A stretch of 64,000 bases of DNA, taken from NCBI GenBank assembly GCA_900541505.1, contig UQKK01000012.1, positions 1 to 64,000 on the forward strand. Direction: 5' to 3'. The DNA is from an uncultured Ruminococcus sp. (GTDB lineage Bacteria > Bacillota > Clostridia > Lachnospirales > Lachnospiraceae). Position numbers and translations under genes: made by a program. The notes below the pieces were generated by a model that was given only the letters and a program-made list of their open reading frames with translations, had not been told where the DNA came from and did no database searches. Positions 16,157 to 24,719 of this stretch are shown piece by piece (positions within the stretch are counted from its first letter, which is position 1; each line of letters begins with the position of its first letter).

Positions 16157-17651
16157 AAATAAACCCTCTCACTGCCGCCGTTGAGCCAAAAAATCCGATT
16201 GCCAGCAATAAACATAAATAAATACAAAAATGCACGGCAAAATTTTGCTTCGCAATCAACTCCCGTATCTTCACACCTCTCTCCTGCAGAATCCCTACAA
16301 GGAACAGGATGACACATCCCACAGCAATAATCGCGATTGCATAAGGTGTAAACGCTGTCCCCTCTCTCCCCGCAGGGATGAACAGAAGCTGGGAAGGTTC
16401 AAAAGAAGTCACCGCATACCCCATCATTTTGACTGCCTGTCCCACAGTCGCTGAACAGTCGAAGAACCAGCTTATATTGACAAGCACAAAGGTACGCAGC
16501 ACCATAAACACATGATACCAGCGTTCCTTTCCACTGATATGCATGCGTTTCTTCGCGTTTCGGTATGTATCCGTCATAAGCCCGCTGACCGCGATAATGA
16601 TTCCGTTATACATTCCGTACGCAATATATTTCCACGCCGCTCCGTGCCAGACACCCACCAGGAAAAACACAACCAGATTTGCCAGACAAATCGGAAGCTT
16701 TCTCCCCGTCTTCTTACCGAACACCTTCTTTCCCCATCTTCCGAAGCTGTTCATTGCTTTGGACAGAGAAAGGGGATAAAACACATAATCTTTCATCCAC
16801 GTTCCCAGCGTAATGTGCCAGCGATGCCAGAAATCCGTGATAGATATCGCAAAATACGGGTGCTTGAAGTTTTCGTCCAGCGTGATGCCAAACATCTGAG
16901 CGATACCGATTACCACATCCATACCGCCGGAAAAGTCCGCATACAGCTGCACAGAATAAAACAACACGCCGAAAATTGCAAGTCCCTTGTAATAATCCGG
17001 ATAGGTAAAAATCGCATCTACAAAGACCGCCGCCCAGTCCGCGAGAACCATTTTTTTGAAGAATCCCCACAGAATCCGCTCCAGCCCGTATACAATCTTC
17101 TGCCCGTCAAACGCGTGACCGACATAGAGCTGAGATGCAAGACGGCTGTGCCTTCCAATCGGTCCCTGAAGAAGCTGCGGGAAGAACGATACAAACAACC
17201 CGTATTTAAACACATTCTTTTCCGCTGTTGTTCTCTTCCACAAAACATCCAGCAGATACCCGGAGGACTGAAACGTATAGAAAGAAATCCCCAAAGGCAG
17301 TAAAATCTCAATTCCCGGAATATCCATCTGAAAAAGCGCATTGATATTTTCCAGAATAAAATTCGTATATTTTACAACACCCAGCATGCCAAAGTTTAAA
17401 ACCAGTCCCAAAATCAGGACCGCTTTGGCGCGCTTTCTGTTATTTTCCAGATTCTTTTCAATCAGAATGCCGCACACATACGTCACAAGCGTGGAAAACA
17501 AAATAAATACCAGATATTCCGCTCCCGCCGCCAGATAATAAACATAGCTGCTGACCAGCAGTGCCCACCAGCGCACCTTTTTCGGAAGGATATAGTAGAC
17601 AAGTACTGACAGCATGACAAATAAAATAAATGTATTCGATACTAAAGACAT
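16143..17651 (-). CDS. MBOAT-family membrane O-acyltransferase (DltB-like)
   Basis: The 502-residue multi-span protein has the MBOAT landmarks FWHRWHITLGTWMKDYVFYPL around residues 270-290 and FFLVGVWHGAAWKYIAYG around residue 335, where the His of WHG is the conserved catalytic residue. In dlt systems this protein moves the acyl group from the carrier protein across the membrane. It is longer than the partner DltB at 23562-24719 (385 residues) and closer in size to AlgI/PatA-like MBOATs, so the group and acceptor may not be D-alanine and teichoic acid. AGAGGG precedes the ATG; a 12-bp stem-loop lies just upstream. Confidence 0.92.
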   Translation of the reverse strand: MSLVSNTFILFVMLSVLVYYILPKKVRWWALLVSSYVYYLAAGAEYLVFILFSTLVTYVCGILIEKNLENNRKRAKAVLILGLVLNFGMLGVVKYTNFILENINALFQMDIPGIEILLPLGISFYTFQSSGYLLDVLWKRTTAEKNVFKYGLFVSFFPQLLQGPIGRHSRLASQLYVGHAFDGQKIVYGLERILWGFFKKMVLADWAAVFVDAIFTYPDYYKGLAIFGVLFYSVQLYADFSGGMDVVIGIAQMFGITLDENFKHPYFAISITDFWHRWHITLGTWMKDYVFYPLSLSKAMNSFGRWGKKVFGKKTGRKLPICLANLVVFFLVGVWHGAAWKYIAYGMYNGIIIAVSGLMTDTYRNAKKRMHISGKERWYHVFMVLRTFVLVNISWFFDCSATVGQAVKMMGYAVTSFEPSQLLFIPAGREGTAFTPYAIAIIAVGCVILFLVGILQERGVKIRELIAKQNFAVHFCIYLCLLLAIGFFGSTAAVRGFIYAQF

Positions 17652-17670
17652 AATTCCCTCTTATAACCAA

Positions 17671-17700
17671 TCGGATAGGGAAAAACCCTTCCCTATCCGA
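17671..17700. promoter_or_regulatory. Perfect stem-loop just upstream of the MBOAT gene
   Basis: TCGGATAGGGAA (17671-17682) pairs perfectly with TTCCCTATCCGA (17689-17700) around a six-base loop, ending 19 bp before the MBOAT ATG at 17651. With no T-tract on the minus strand it is unlikely to be a simple terminator; it may shape the leader of the operon or belong to the neighbouring palindromic element. Confidence 0.6.
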
Positions 17701-17802
17701 CGTAATACTGCGGGCAGCTCACAGCGTACGCTATTCGCTGTCCGTTACCCGGCAAATATCTGCTCGTGCAAGCACGACCGCTGTCCGCCGGGCGTATCGC
17801 GC
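17701..17802. repeat. Palindrome-rich intergenic element
   Basis: This GC-rich stretch folds into nested hairpins: CCCGGC (17748-17753) pairs with GCCGGG (17787-17792) around TCGTGC-AA-GCACGA, and CAGCG/CGCTG (17722-17740) form another. It has no coding frame and differs in base content from nearby DNA. It resembles dispersed REP/MITE-like intergenic repeats, but only one copy is in this window, so the class is inferred. Confidence 0.5.
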
Positions 17803-17834
17803 AAAAAGGATGAGGATGTTTTCACATTCTCACC
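17803..17834 (-). terminator. Rho-independent terminator of the lipoprotein/transglutaminase unit
   Basis: On the minus strand GGTGAGAATGT and ACATCCTCATCC pair around GAAA (one mismatch, one bulge) and are followed by TTTTT (17803-17807). It starts 25 bp after the lipoprotein stop, separating that unit from the MBOAT operon. Confidence 0.8.
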
Positions 17835-17858
17835 GCTTTCTGCCGTTTGTATTTTTAA

Positions 17859-18677
17859 TTAATAAGTAAGCGCTCCATCCAGGCAGGCATCGTCTCCGCC
17901 AGCAGGCTGTTCCGGTGCCGCAGGCTCTACATAGTCCTGCGTATATCCCCCGTCAGAATAGCCGCTGTCATAATAGTTGTCCTGGTAATAACTCTCCTGC
18001 GCTGCCTGTGCAGCTGCTGCTTCTGCCGCCGCTTGCTCCGCTGCTGCCTGTGCGGCCGCTTCCTCTGCCGCTTTCTGCTCTGCCGCTGCCTGTGCAGCTG
18101 CTTCCTCTGCTGCCTTCTTTGCCGCAGCTTCCTTGTCTGCCTTAATCGTCAGTTCCGCCTCTTTTGTCTCTACCTTCTGCTCCGTAGAAACACTGGTATA
18201 GGAGACATATGCCACCTCGTCCGCGAAACAGATTTCTCCTTTTTCGATATCCTCAAACGGGAAAGAATGGAGTTCCGCTGTGCTGCTGTCTTCAAATGTA
18301 AGCTGGATATCATATCCCTGTGTCAGAACCTTTGCATTCGCATCTTCTGCATTTGCAGTATCCGCGGCAGCTTCCTCAGCCTTGTAGTACAAAATCCGGC
18401 TCTCCTCATCTGCAAAGACATCCCCTGCTTCCAGCATGGTTGCCGGATACTCCGCCGCCTCTGTCAGTTTGACGCTGATTGCCGTAATATCCTTTCCGGT
18501 ACTGTTCTTTAACTCTACCTTGAAGGCGTCTTCCGACTCTGTGCCGATTGTCTTCAGTTCCGGTTCTTTTTCTTCTGTAGTTTTCGTTGTCTCCTCTTTC
18601 TTATCTGAGCATCCTGTCGTAAGTACCATTACCCCCATCATGCACAGACATGCCAACAGTAACAATTTCTTTTTCAT
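17859..18677 (-). CDS. Secreted lipoprotein with Ala/Gln/Glu-rich coiled-coil tail
   Basis: A lipoprotein signal ends in LTTGC with the lipidated Cys at residue 23. A globular region follows (about residues 45-170). Residues about 175-225 are a helical low-complexity stretch built from KAAEEAAAQAAAEQ-type units, then a Tyr/Gly/Asp-rich end. I do not recognise the globular domain. AAGGAG precedes the ATG. It starts 53 bp after the transglutaminase-like gene and both end at the terminator at 17803-17834, so they are probably one unit and may act together at the cell surface. Confidence 0.85.
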   Translation of the reverse strand: MKKKLLLLACLCMMGVMVLTTGCSDKKEETTKTTEEKEPELKTIGTESEDAFKVELKNSTGKDITAISVKLTEAAEYPATMLEAGDVFADEESRILYYKAEEAAADTANAEDANAKVLTQGYDIQLTFEDSSTAELHSFPFEDIEKGEICFADEVAYVSYTSVSTEQKVETKEAELTIKADKEAAAKKAAEEAAAQAAAEQKAAEEAAAQAAAEQAAAEAAAAQAAQESYYQDNYYDSGYSDGGYTQDYVEPAAPEQPAGGDDACLDGALTY

Positions 18678-18730
18678 CTTTTTTGTACTCCTTTTGTTTT
18701 CACTTTACTCATAATAATTGGCTATTAGAA

Positions 18731-21700
18731 TTAATTCATTCTGTAATAGCTGCTGTATACCCATGTACCGGATGTACCATATGTAATCTGATATCCATTT
18801 CTGCCTGTCTCATTAGTAAAGTCCGGATCAAATACATACGTTGTTCCGTTCATGTCAATCTCTACCCAGGAATGTACACCCATTCCTCCGCTGCTGAGCG
18901 GTACATACCCTGCCATCTGGTGTGCATCGTAGCCCAGCGTCTTTGCCATGTAGTAGAATGTCGCTGCCATCACATAGCAGTCTCCCACTCCATTCTGGAA
19001 ACCATACAGTGCCATTGCTTCACTTCCCGGAGCCGGGCTGTAAGAATAATTCACGTATGGCAAGCTTGCAGACCAGTTAAATGCCGCACGTAGGTTCCAT
19101 CCCACCTGGTTTAAGACATTTGCAGCGTAAGTATATGCAAGGCTGGTATTCACTGTTGCGCTCAACGTCAAAATCTGGCTTTCCGAGTCCTTGATATCCA
19201 CATAATAGGTATGGGTTCCTCCTCCGGATATCGTTGTTGTACACGTTTTCGCAGAAGAATAATTCTTTAATATCGTAGTTTTTCCGTTATATACTTCGCG
19301 GAACCGATATTGATGATTGCTTCCATATCCTCCGGATGAAGTCGCAGTCAAAGTAATCTTCTGTCCGGGCGTTGCTGTACCGGAAGGACTTGTGCTGAAA
19401 GTACCTTTCAGTTTATAGTTAGGATGCACTACTACATTAAGTGTATAAGAGAGTCGGACACTCTGCCCTTCCTCATCTTTTATGTCCACATAATAAATAT
19501 GTTGTCCCGGTCCTGTTGTACTGAATGAATATTCTGTATCTGTACTATAATCCTTTACAATAGTACTCTGTCCACCATAGACTTCCGTAAAACGATATTG
19601 TAATTCTCCATAACCGCCGGTTGCCTCAGCTTTTAACGTCACTGCTCTTTGAACATATACATCTCCCGACTGACTTCCATGTATTTTCCCCGACAATATC
19701 GCACTTGGATGCGGCAAAACCGTCAATATATATGTAGCCCGAACACTCTGTCCTTCTTCGTCTTTAATGTCTACATAATAAGTATGTACTCCTGGTCCTG
19801 TTGTATTAAATGAATAAGTATTGTCCGTACCATAGTCCTGTACAACCTTTGAGACACCATTATATACCTCTGTAAAGCGATACTGCAGTTCTCCATAGCC
19901 CCCTGTCGCTTCACCTGTCAGCTCCACTCCTCGCTGTATATAAACTCCTCCCGACTGAGTTCCTGCTACTTTTCCGTTCAGCACTGAAGCTGGGTGTATC
20001 ACTACCGTCAATGAATAACCTATACGTACATTCTGGTTTTCCTCATCTTTTATATCTAAATAATAAGTATGCATTCCCGGACCTGTCGCACTAAATGAAT
20101 AAGTATTATCTGTACTATAGTCCTGTACAACCTTTGAGGCACCATTATATACCTCTGTAAAACGATACTGAAGCTCTCCATAGCCCCCTGTCGCTTCACC
20201 TGTCAGTATCACTCCCCGTTGCACATATACACTTCCCGACTGGTTCCCTGTTATTTTTCCTTTTAAAACGGCATTCGGATTCATTACTACTGTCAATGTA
20301 TATGTTACTCGAACACTCTGTCCCTCTTCATCTTTTATATCTACATAGTAGGTATGCATTCCTAATCCGCTTGTACTAAACGAATAATCATTCTCTGTAC
20401 TGTAGTCCTGTACAACCTTTGAAACGCCATTATACACCTCTGTAAAACGATACTGCAGTTCTCCATAGCCGCCTGTCCCTTCACCTGTCAGTGTTACTCC
20501 TCTTCTTATATAAACACTTCCTGACTGGTTCCCTGTTACCTTTCCTTTTAAAATGGCATTCGGATTCATTACTACTGTCAGCGTATATGTTACTCGAACG
20601 CTCTGTCCCTCTTCATCTTTTATATCTACGTAGTAGGTATGCATTCCTAATCCGCTTGTACTAAACGAATAATCATTCTCTGTACTGTAGTCCTGTACAA
20701 CCTTTGAAACGCCATTATACACCTCTGTAAAACGATACTGCAGTTCTCCATAGCCGCCTGTCCCTTCACCTGTCAGTGTTACTCCTCTTCTTATATAGAC
20801 ACTTCCTGACTGGTTCCCTGTTACCTTTCCTTTTAAAACGGCATTTGGATTCATTACTACTGTCAGTGTATATGTTACTCGAACACTCTGTCCTTCTTCA
20901 TCTTTTATATCTACATAGTAGGTGTGCACCCCTAATCCACTTGTACTAAACGAATAATCATTCTCTGTACTGTAGTCCTGTACAACCTTTGAAATGCCAT
21001 TATACACCTCTGTAAAGCGATACTGTAATTCTCCATAGCCTCCTGTCGCTTTCCCCGTTAGTGTCACTCCTCGGTACACATATACACTTCCTGACTGGTT
21101 CCCTGTCACTGTCCCCTTAAGTGTATTAGACGGATATGGTACTACTTCCAACTGATAACTTGCGCTTGCTATATTACCTGACCCATCTTTAACATTAACA
21201 TAATACACATGTGTTCCGATTCCACTTGTAACAAGAGAATACTCGGACTCTGAAGCATAGTCTTGCAATACAATGCTTTCTCCATTATATTCTTCAATGA
21301 ATTGATATAATATTTCCCCCTGACCATTTGCTACATTAGCACTTAATGTCCCACCTCGCTCCGCATAAATCTCTGTCCCCATAGAGCTGGTAAGTTCGAC
21401 AGACATTTGCGAAAAAAATGAACTTTTTAAATCATTTGTTCGTAGCTGTTCTTTATCCTCCAACGAATTATCTTCACTTGAAGGTAACTCGGTTTCAACT
21501 TCTTCAGAAGGTATCAGCTCACCCTCTGCATCTCCTGTATAATTTTCATCTGTTACAGCTATTACTTTATATTCGCAATAGGTGCTATTTCCTTCTGTAT
21601 CCATAGCATACACAAGTACACTATTCTCACCCTCTTGTGCATAAAATGAATATTCCTTTTGGTCTGAATAATCTTGTAGTATATTTCCTTGAGTATCTGT

Positions 21701-21949
21701 ATATTTAAAAACATATTCTCCACTGCCGCCATATGCCTCGGCTGTAAGCACTACTTTCTGGTTAATGTATACTTCAGTCTCTGTATCACTTTCAACCTGC
21801 AAATATAAACTCTGTTCTACTTCTTGTCCATTCTCTTCTATGTCTATTCCATCGTTAGCTTTAACTGCAAATCCTCCAATAGTAGTGAACATCATTGAAG
21901 AAATCAATAACATACTTAATATTTTCAACTTCGCTTTTTTCCCGCTCAT
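18731..21949 (-). CDS. Secreted repeat protein with C-terminal transglutaminase-like domain
   Basis: The start at 21949 (MSGKKAKLKILS) has AAGGAGGG six bases before it and gives a signal peptide ending near AVKA; the product is 1,072 residues. Nine tandem modules follow, the last seven clearly alike, each about 95 residues with the core GGYGELQYRFTEVYNG and HTYYVDIKDEEGQSV. They resemble bacterial Ig-like or triple-tyrosine modules. The C-terminal domain has a Cys-His-Asp triad in transglutaminase-fold order: GDCY (Cys991), GVHSWVEI (His1026), VFDPDF (Asp1041). Such domains act as cysteine peptidases or cross-linkers. No LPXTG or SLH motif is seen, so the repeats may bind the wall. The same modules occur in the GH25 protein at 26290-28914. 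Confidence 0.92.
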   Translation of the reverse strand: MSGKKAKLKILSMLLISSMMFTTIGGFAVKANDGIDIEENGQEVEQSLYLQVESDTETEVYINQKVVLTAEAYGGSGEYVFKYTDTQGNILQDYSDQKEYSFYAQEGENSVLVYAMDTEGNSTYCEYKVIAVTDENYTGDAEGELIPSEEVETELPSSEDNSLEDKEQLRTNDLKSSFFSQMSVELTSSMGTEIYAERGGTLSANVANGQGEILYQFIEEYNGESIVLQDYASESEYSLVTSGIGTHVYYVNVKDGSGNIASASYQLEVVPYPSNTLKGTVTGNQSGSVYVYRGVTLTGKATGGYGELQYRFTEVYNGISKVVQDYSTENDYSFSTSGLGVHTYYVDIKDEEGQSVRVTYTLTVVMNPNAVLKGKVTGNQSGSVYIRRGVTLTGEGTGGYGELQYRFTEVYNGVSKVVQDYSTENDYSFSTSGLGMHTYYVDIKDEEGQSVRVTYTLTVVMNPNAILKGKVTGNQSGSVYIRRGVTLTGEGTGGYGELQYRFTEVYNGVSKVVQDYSTENDYSFSTSGLGMHTYYVDIKDEEGQSVRVTYTLTVVMNPNAVLKGKITGNQSGSVYVQRGVILTGEATGGYGELQYRFTEVYNGASKVVQDYSTDNTYSFSATGPGMHTYYLDIKDEENQNVRIGYSLTVVIHPASVLNGKVAGTQSGGVYIQRGVELTGEATGGYGELQYRFTEVYNGVSKVVQDYGTDNTYSFNTTGPGVHTYYVDIKDEEGQSVRATYILTVLPHPSAILSGKIHGSQSGDVYVQRAVTLKAEATGGYGELQYRFTEVYGGQSTIVKDYSTDTEYSFSTTGPGQHIYYVDIKDEEGQSVRLSYTLNVVVHPNYKLKGTFSTSPSGTATPGQKITLTATSSGGYGSNHQYRFREVYNGKTTILKNYSSAKTCTTTISGGGTHTYYVDIKDSESQILTLSATVNTSLAYTYAANVLNQVGWNLRAAFNWSASLPYVNYSYSPAPGSEAMALYGFQNGVGDCYVMAATFYYMAKTLGYDAHQMAGYVPLSSGGMGVHSWVEIDMNGTTYVFDPDFTNETGRNGYQITYGTSGTWVYSSYYRMN
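20236..21120. repeat. Near-identical 285-bp tandem repeats inside the transglutaminase-like gene
   Basis: The motif CTGACTGGTTCCCTGTTACC or a close variant recurs at 20521, 20806 and 21091, exactly 285 bp apart, and the sequence between copies differs at only scattered positions. This equals 95 codons, one protein module. Neighbouring modules outside this stretch are more diverged. Confidence 0.9.
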
Positions 21950-21986
21950 AAAGCCCTCCTTAAGTGTTGCCACACTTTATATCCTA

Positions 21987-22015
21987 ATGCTAAACAAAAT
22001 CATACGTTATGTCAA
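21987..22015 (-). promoter_or_regulatory. Promoter of the transglutaminase-like gene
   Basis: A perfect TTGACA (22010-22015) and TAGCAT (21987-21992, four of six) are 17 bp apart on the minus strand, 38 bp before the ATG at 21949. It lies in the 174-bp gap after dltD, so the repeat protein can be expressed independently of the dlt operon. Confidence 0.7.
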
Positions 22016-22123
22016 AAATTATTATATACGAAAGAAACCTCAGGACCTTTATTAACGATAATCCCATATAACAACACTAGTAGAAGGACAGTGTATCCCA
22101 TGCTTCTCAAAATTATGGAGTTA

Positions 22124-23302
22124 CTAATTATCTGAAAAATATTCTGATATTTTTTCATTTACGAACAACCATCCTTTCCATCCTAAGTGCATTGCATCGT
22201 GCATAAAATATGGTTCATATTCTTCATCTTCTAACGTCAAACAATCTATTCCATATTTCTCACACTGTTCTGCCACCCAACTATATACTTCAACTCTCTT
22301 CGTCTGCTCTACTCCGATATAATCATAATAATATCCATTTGTATTCATCATAATTACATAAGGCGTAATATCCAAATCATTACATATTGAAAGAAAGTGG
22401 ATAAAGTCATCTCTTTCTTTAGAATCAAAACTTGCACTGGAACTGACACCTTTTAATTCATCTATTTTATCTGCTATATACATACTATAGTATTCATCTT
22501 CTACATATAAGGAATTATTCGTACAGCTTTTTTCCCCTTGTTGTTCTGCTTTTGTCCATTCCGCTTCCCAGTCTATTTCTAATATTTCACTTGAAGCTTT
22601 CTCTATCTTTTTTGTGCTCTTCAATGCACAATAAAATTCATATTTATCTTGAAATTTTAATAGCTCATATTTCACTTTATAGTATGGCTGCAAAGCTATA
22701 AGCATAACATTTGAGGGAATATCCTCACTCTTATAAAGAGCCGAATACACTTTTACTTCCTCATGCCCTTCAGAATTTTCTAATAATTCCGAAACCCTTT
22801 TGCATATATATCTTTTATTTTCATCACTTATCTTTTTATTAAATATCAAATTATAAAATTGAAGTTCTGAAAAATTAGCTGTAAAGCCAGAAATATCTAT
22901 ATCTTCTCCTCCAAACCACTGCAATGAAACAATGACAGCTGTCTTAAGTTCATCTGAAGTTTCTCCCAAAGAAGCCATATTCATAGCCTGCAATAAACTT
23001 TGTACATACGGTTGCCCGTCAATAGTCAAATTAACATCTAATTCTGAATTAGGAAACATCTTAACGGGATTCTGTTCAACAGGAGAGGCTAGCTCTGAAG
23101 ACCCTAAAATAATCAGATTATTTTCGTTCACACTCTTTTTTAATACGTAATCTGATTTATTTCCATATTCATATTCATATTGTTCTGAATACATTCTTTC
23201 TATTTCACTATCTAAGTAACTGTTAAATAAAAACAAGCACCCTGTAAAAAGAATTATTGTTCCTATCACAACATACAGACCATGAACAACTCTTTTTTTC
23301 AT
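22124..23302 (-). CDS. dltD: DltD, D-alanyl-lipoteichoic acid biosynthesis protein
   Basis: An N-terminal membrane anchor (residues about 9-29) precedes an SGNH-type extracellular domain. ILGSSELASP (residues 65-74) carries the nucleophile Ser, and YFMHDAMHLGWKGW near the C-terminus gives the Asp/His pair; both are DltD signatures. The length of 392 residues is normal. It starts four bases after dltC, last gene of the canonical operon. DltD helps transfer the D-alanyl ester outside the membrane. The gene is AT-rich, like the rest of the operon. Confidence 0.93.
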   Translation of the reverse strand: MKKRVVHGLYVVIGTIILFTGCLFLFNSYLDSEIERMYSEQYEYEYGNKSDYVLKKSVNENNLIILGSSELASPVEQNPVKMFPNSELDVNLTIDGQPYVQSLLQAMNMASLGETSDELKTAVIVSLQWFGGEDIDISGFTANFSELQFYNLIFNKKISDENKRYICKRVSELLENSEGHEEVKVYSALYKSEDIPSNVMLIALQPYYKVKYELLKFQDKYEFYCALKSTKKIEKASSEILEIDWEAEWTKAEQQGEKSCTNNSLYVEDEYYSMYIADKIDELKGVSSSASFDSKERDDFIHFLSICNDLDITPYVIMMNTNGYYYDYIGVEQTKRVEVYSWVAEQCEKYGIDCLTLEDEEYEPYFMHDAMHLGWKGWLFVNEKISEYFSDN

Positions 23303-23306
23303 AATA

Positions 23307-23549
23307 TCACTGTACCTTTTTTTCTAAATATTTTACAAAATTTGTCACTGTAACAATATCTTCTTTTTCAATATCTGTCGGCTGTAAACGAACTCCACAT
23401 TTCTCTTCAATTCCTAATAATACCGCTACTATACCCAAAGAATCTAACAACCCTGCTTCAAACAAATCTAAATCCTCATCTTCTCTAACCTCATCAGTTT
23501 CACAGGCCTCTTCTAAAATTTCTAACGCAATCTCTTTTAAATCCTTCAT
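23307..23549 (-). CDS. dltC: DltC, D-alanyl carrier protein
   Basis: At 80 residues it has the DltC size. EAGLLDSLGIVAVLLGIEE contains the phosphopantetheine-bearing Ser at residue 37. It carries the D-alanyl thioester between DltA and DltB. It sits 12 bp after dltB and 4 bp before dltD. Sequence differs markedly from the other carrier protein at 11506-11733. Confidence 0.94.
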   Translation of the reverse strand: MKDLKEIALEILEEACETDEVREDEDLDLFEAGLLDSLGIVAVLLGIEEKCGVRLQPTDIEKEDIVTVTNFVKYLEKKVQ

Positions 23550-23561
23550 ATTTGTATCCTC

Positions 23562-24719
23562 CTAAATTGAAAAAATATATCCTGAAAAAATCAACATTCC
23601 TACAGCAATTACGTGAAAGCAAATTATTCTGCTTATCCAATCATAACATTTTTTCTTCTTAAAATTTCTGTATAATTTACTTTTCATATAAATATCTGTA
23701 ACTACTAATGCCGCTCCTTCATACAGACCATATATTATATAAAACAAATATGGACCATGCCAAATACCCATAACAAGCATTGTAACCATATTTCCGCACC
23801 TGGCAGCTATTTTTTTACTTTTGAAAAGACCATTCCGCATATTATTTAAAACAAAACGTTTATAAATATAATCCCCAAACCATGTTGAAAGGGAAATATG
23901 CCATCTTTCCCAAAATTCTTTCATATTGCGCGCCAGAAAGGGTTTATTAAAATTTTCCATCACTTTAATTCCAAGGATATAGCTACTGCCAATAGCCATG
24001 CTGGAATAACCCGCAAAATCAAAAAACAGATATAGTGTATAAGCATACATGTATATAATAACTGTTTTAATGGTATGTTCCTCTGGAAGAGCCAATATAA
24101 TATATTGATTAATCAAAAACGCAAAACCAAACTTATAAATTATTCCCTTTCCTATTTTTCTTAATCCTCTCCCAAGATACTCTGTCAAATATTCACCTCT
24201 GGAAACCACTGTATTTACTTCTGTGCGAAACCTTTCATACCGGTCAATGGGTCCGGAACTTAATGTTGGGAAAAAAGTAATAAAATATATAATGTCACTA
24301 AACGAAAAAGTCTGTATATGCTTATCATGGATTTCTATAATTAATTGCCACACGCGAAAACTGATGTAAGAAATACCCACAAACCCAATTCCACTATAGC
24401 TCGTATACACACTGAATTTCACAATAAACAAGGGCAAAATCGACAATCCTAATACAATAAAATAAATAAACTCGCTGTCTACCCGCTTACTAAGCAAATA
24501 ATATCCTGCTATTAAAACAAATTCGCAGGCTATAAAGATACAAAATAACTTTAGAGCAGAGCCATTTATCCCAAATAATAAGATAAACATTGGAATACTT
24601 AATACCATCCCATAATACTTTATTCGTTTTTGAAATAAGTTCATTAAAATAGCCGGAATAAGCATTAATGTAAAAATGTATATGATCAACAGGCTCCCGT
24701 ATTGCGTAAAAGGAATCAT
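23562..24719 (-). CDS. dltB: DltB, MBOAT-family D-alanyl transfer protein
   Basis: The 385-residue multi-span protein has SSGPIDRYERF, FWERWHISLSTWFGDYIYKRF and the catalytic-His region MGIWHGPYLFYIIYGLYEG, all characteristic of DltB. Its start overlaps the dltA stop by four bases (ATGA), indicating translational coupling. It moves D-alanine from DltC across the membrane toward teichoic acid. Confidence 0.95.
   Translation of the reverse strand: MIPFTQYGSLLIIYIFTLMLIPAILMNLFQKRIKYYGMVLSIPMFILLFGINGSALKLFCIFIACEFVLIAGYYLLSKRVDSEFIYFIVLGLSILPLFIVKFSVYTSYSGIGFVGISYISFRVWQLIIEIHDKHIQTFSFSDIIYFITFFPTLSSGPIDRYERFRTEVNTVVSRGEYLTEYLGRGLRKIGKGIIYKFGFAFLINQYIILALPEEHTIKTVIIYMYAYTLYLFFDFAGYSSMAIGSSYILGIKVMENFNKPFLARNMKEFWERWHISLSTWFGDYIYKRFVLNNMRNGLFKSKKIAARCGNMVTMLVMGIWHGPYLFYIIYGLYEGAALVVTDIYMKSKLYRNFKKKKCYDWISRIICFHVIAVGMLIFSGYIFSI

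Noticed and set aside
20236..21120. Regularly spaced repeats as a possible CRISPR array
   Set aside because: The 285-bp period is coding, in frame and equals one protein module; there are no short direct repeats with unique spacers.
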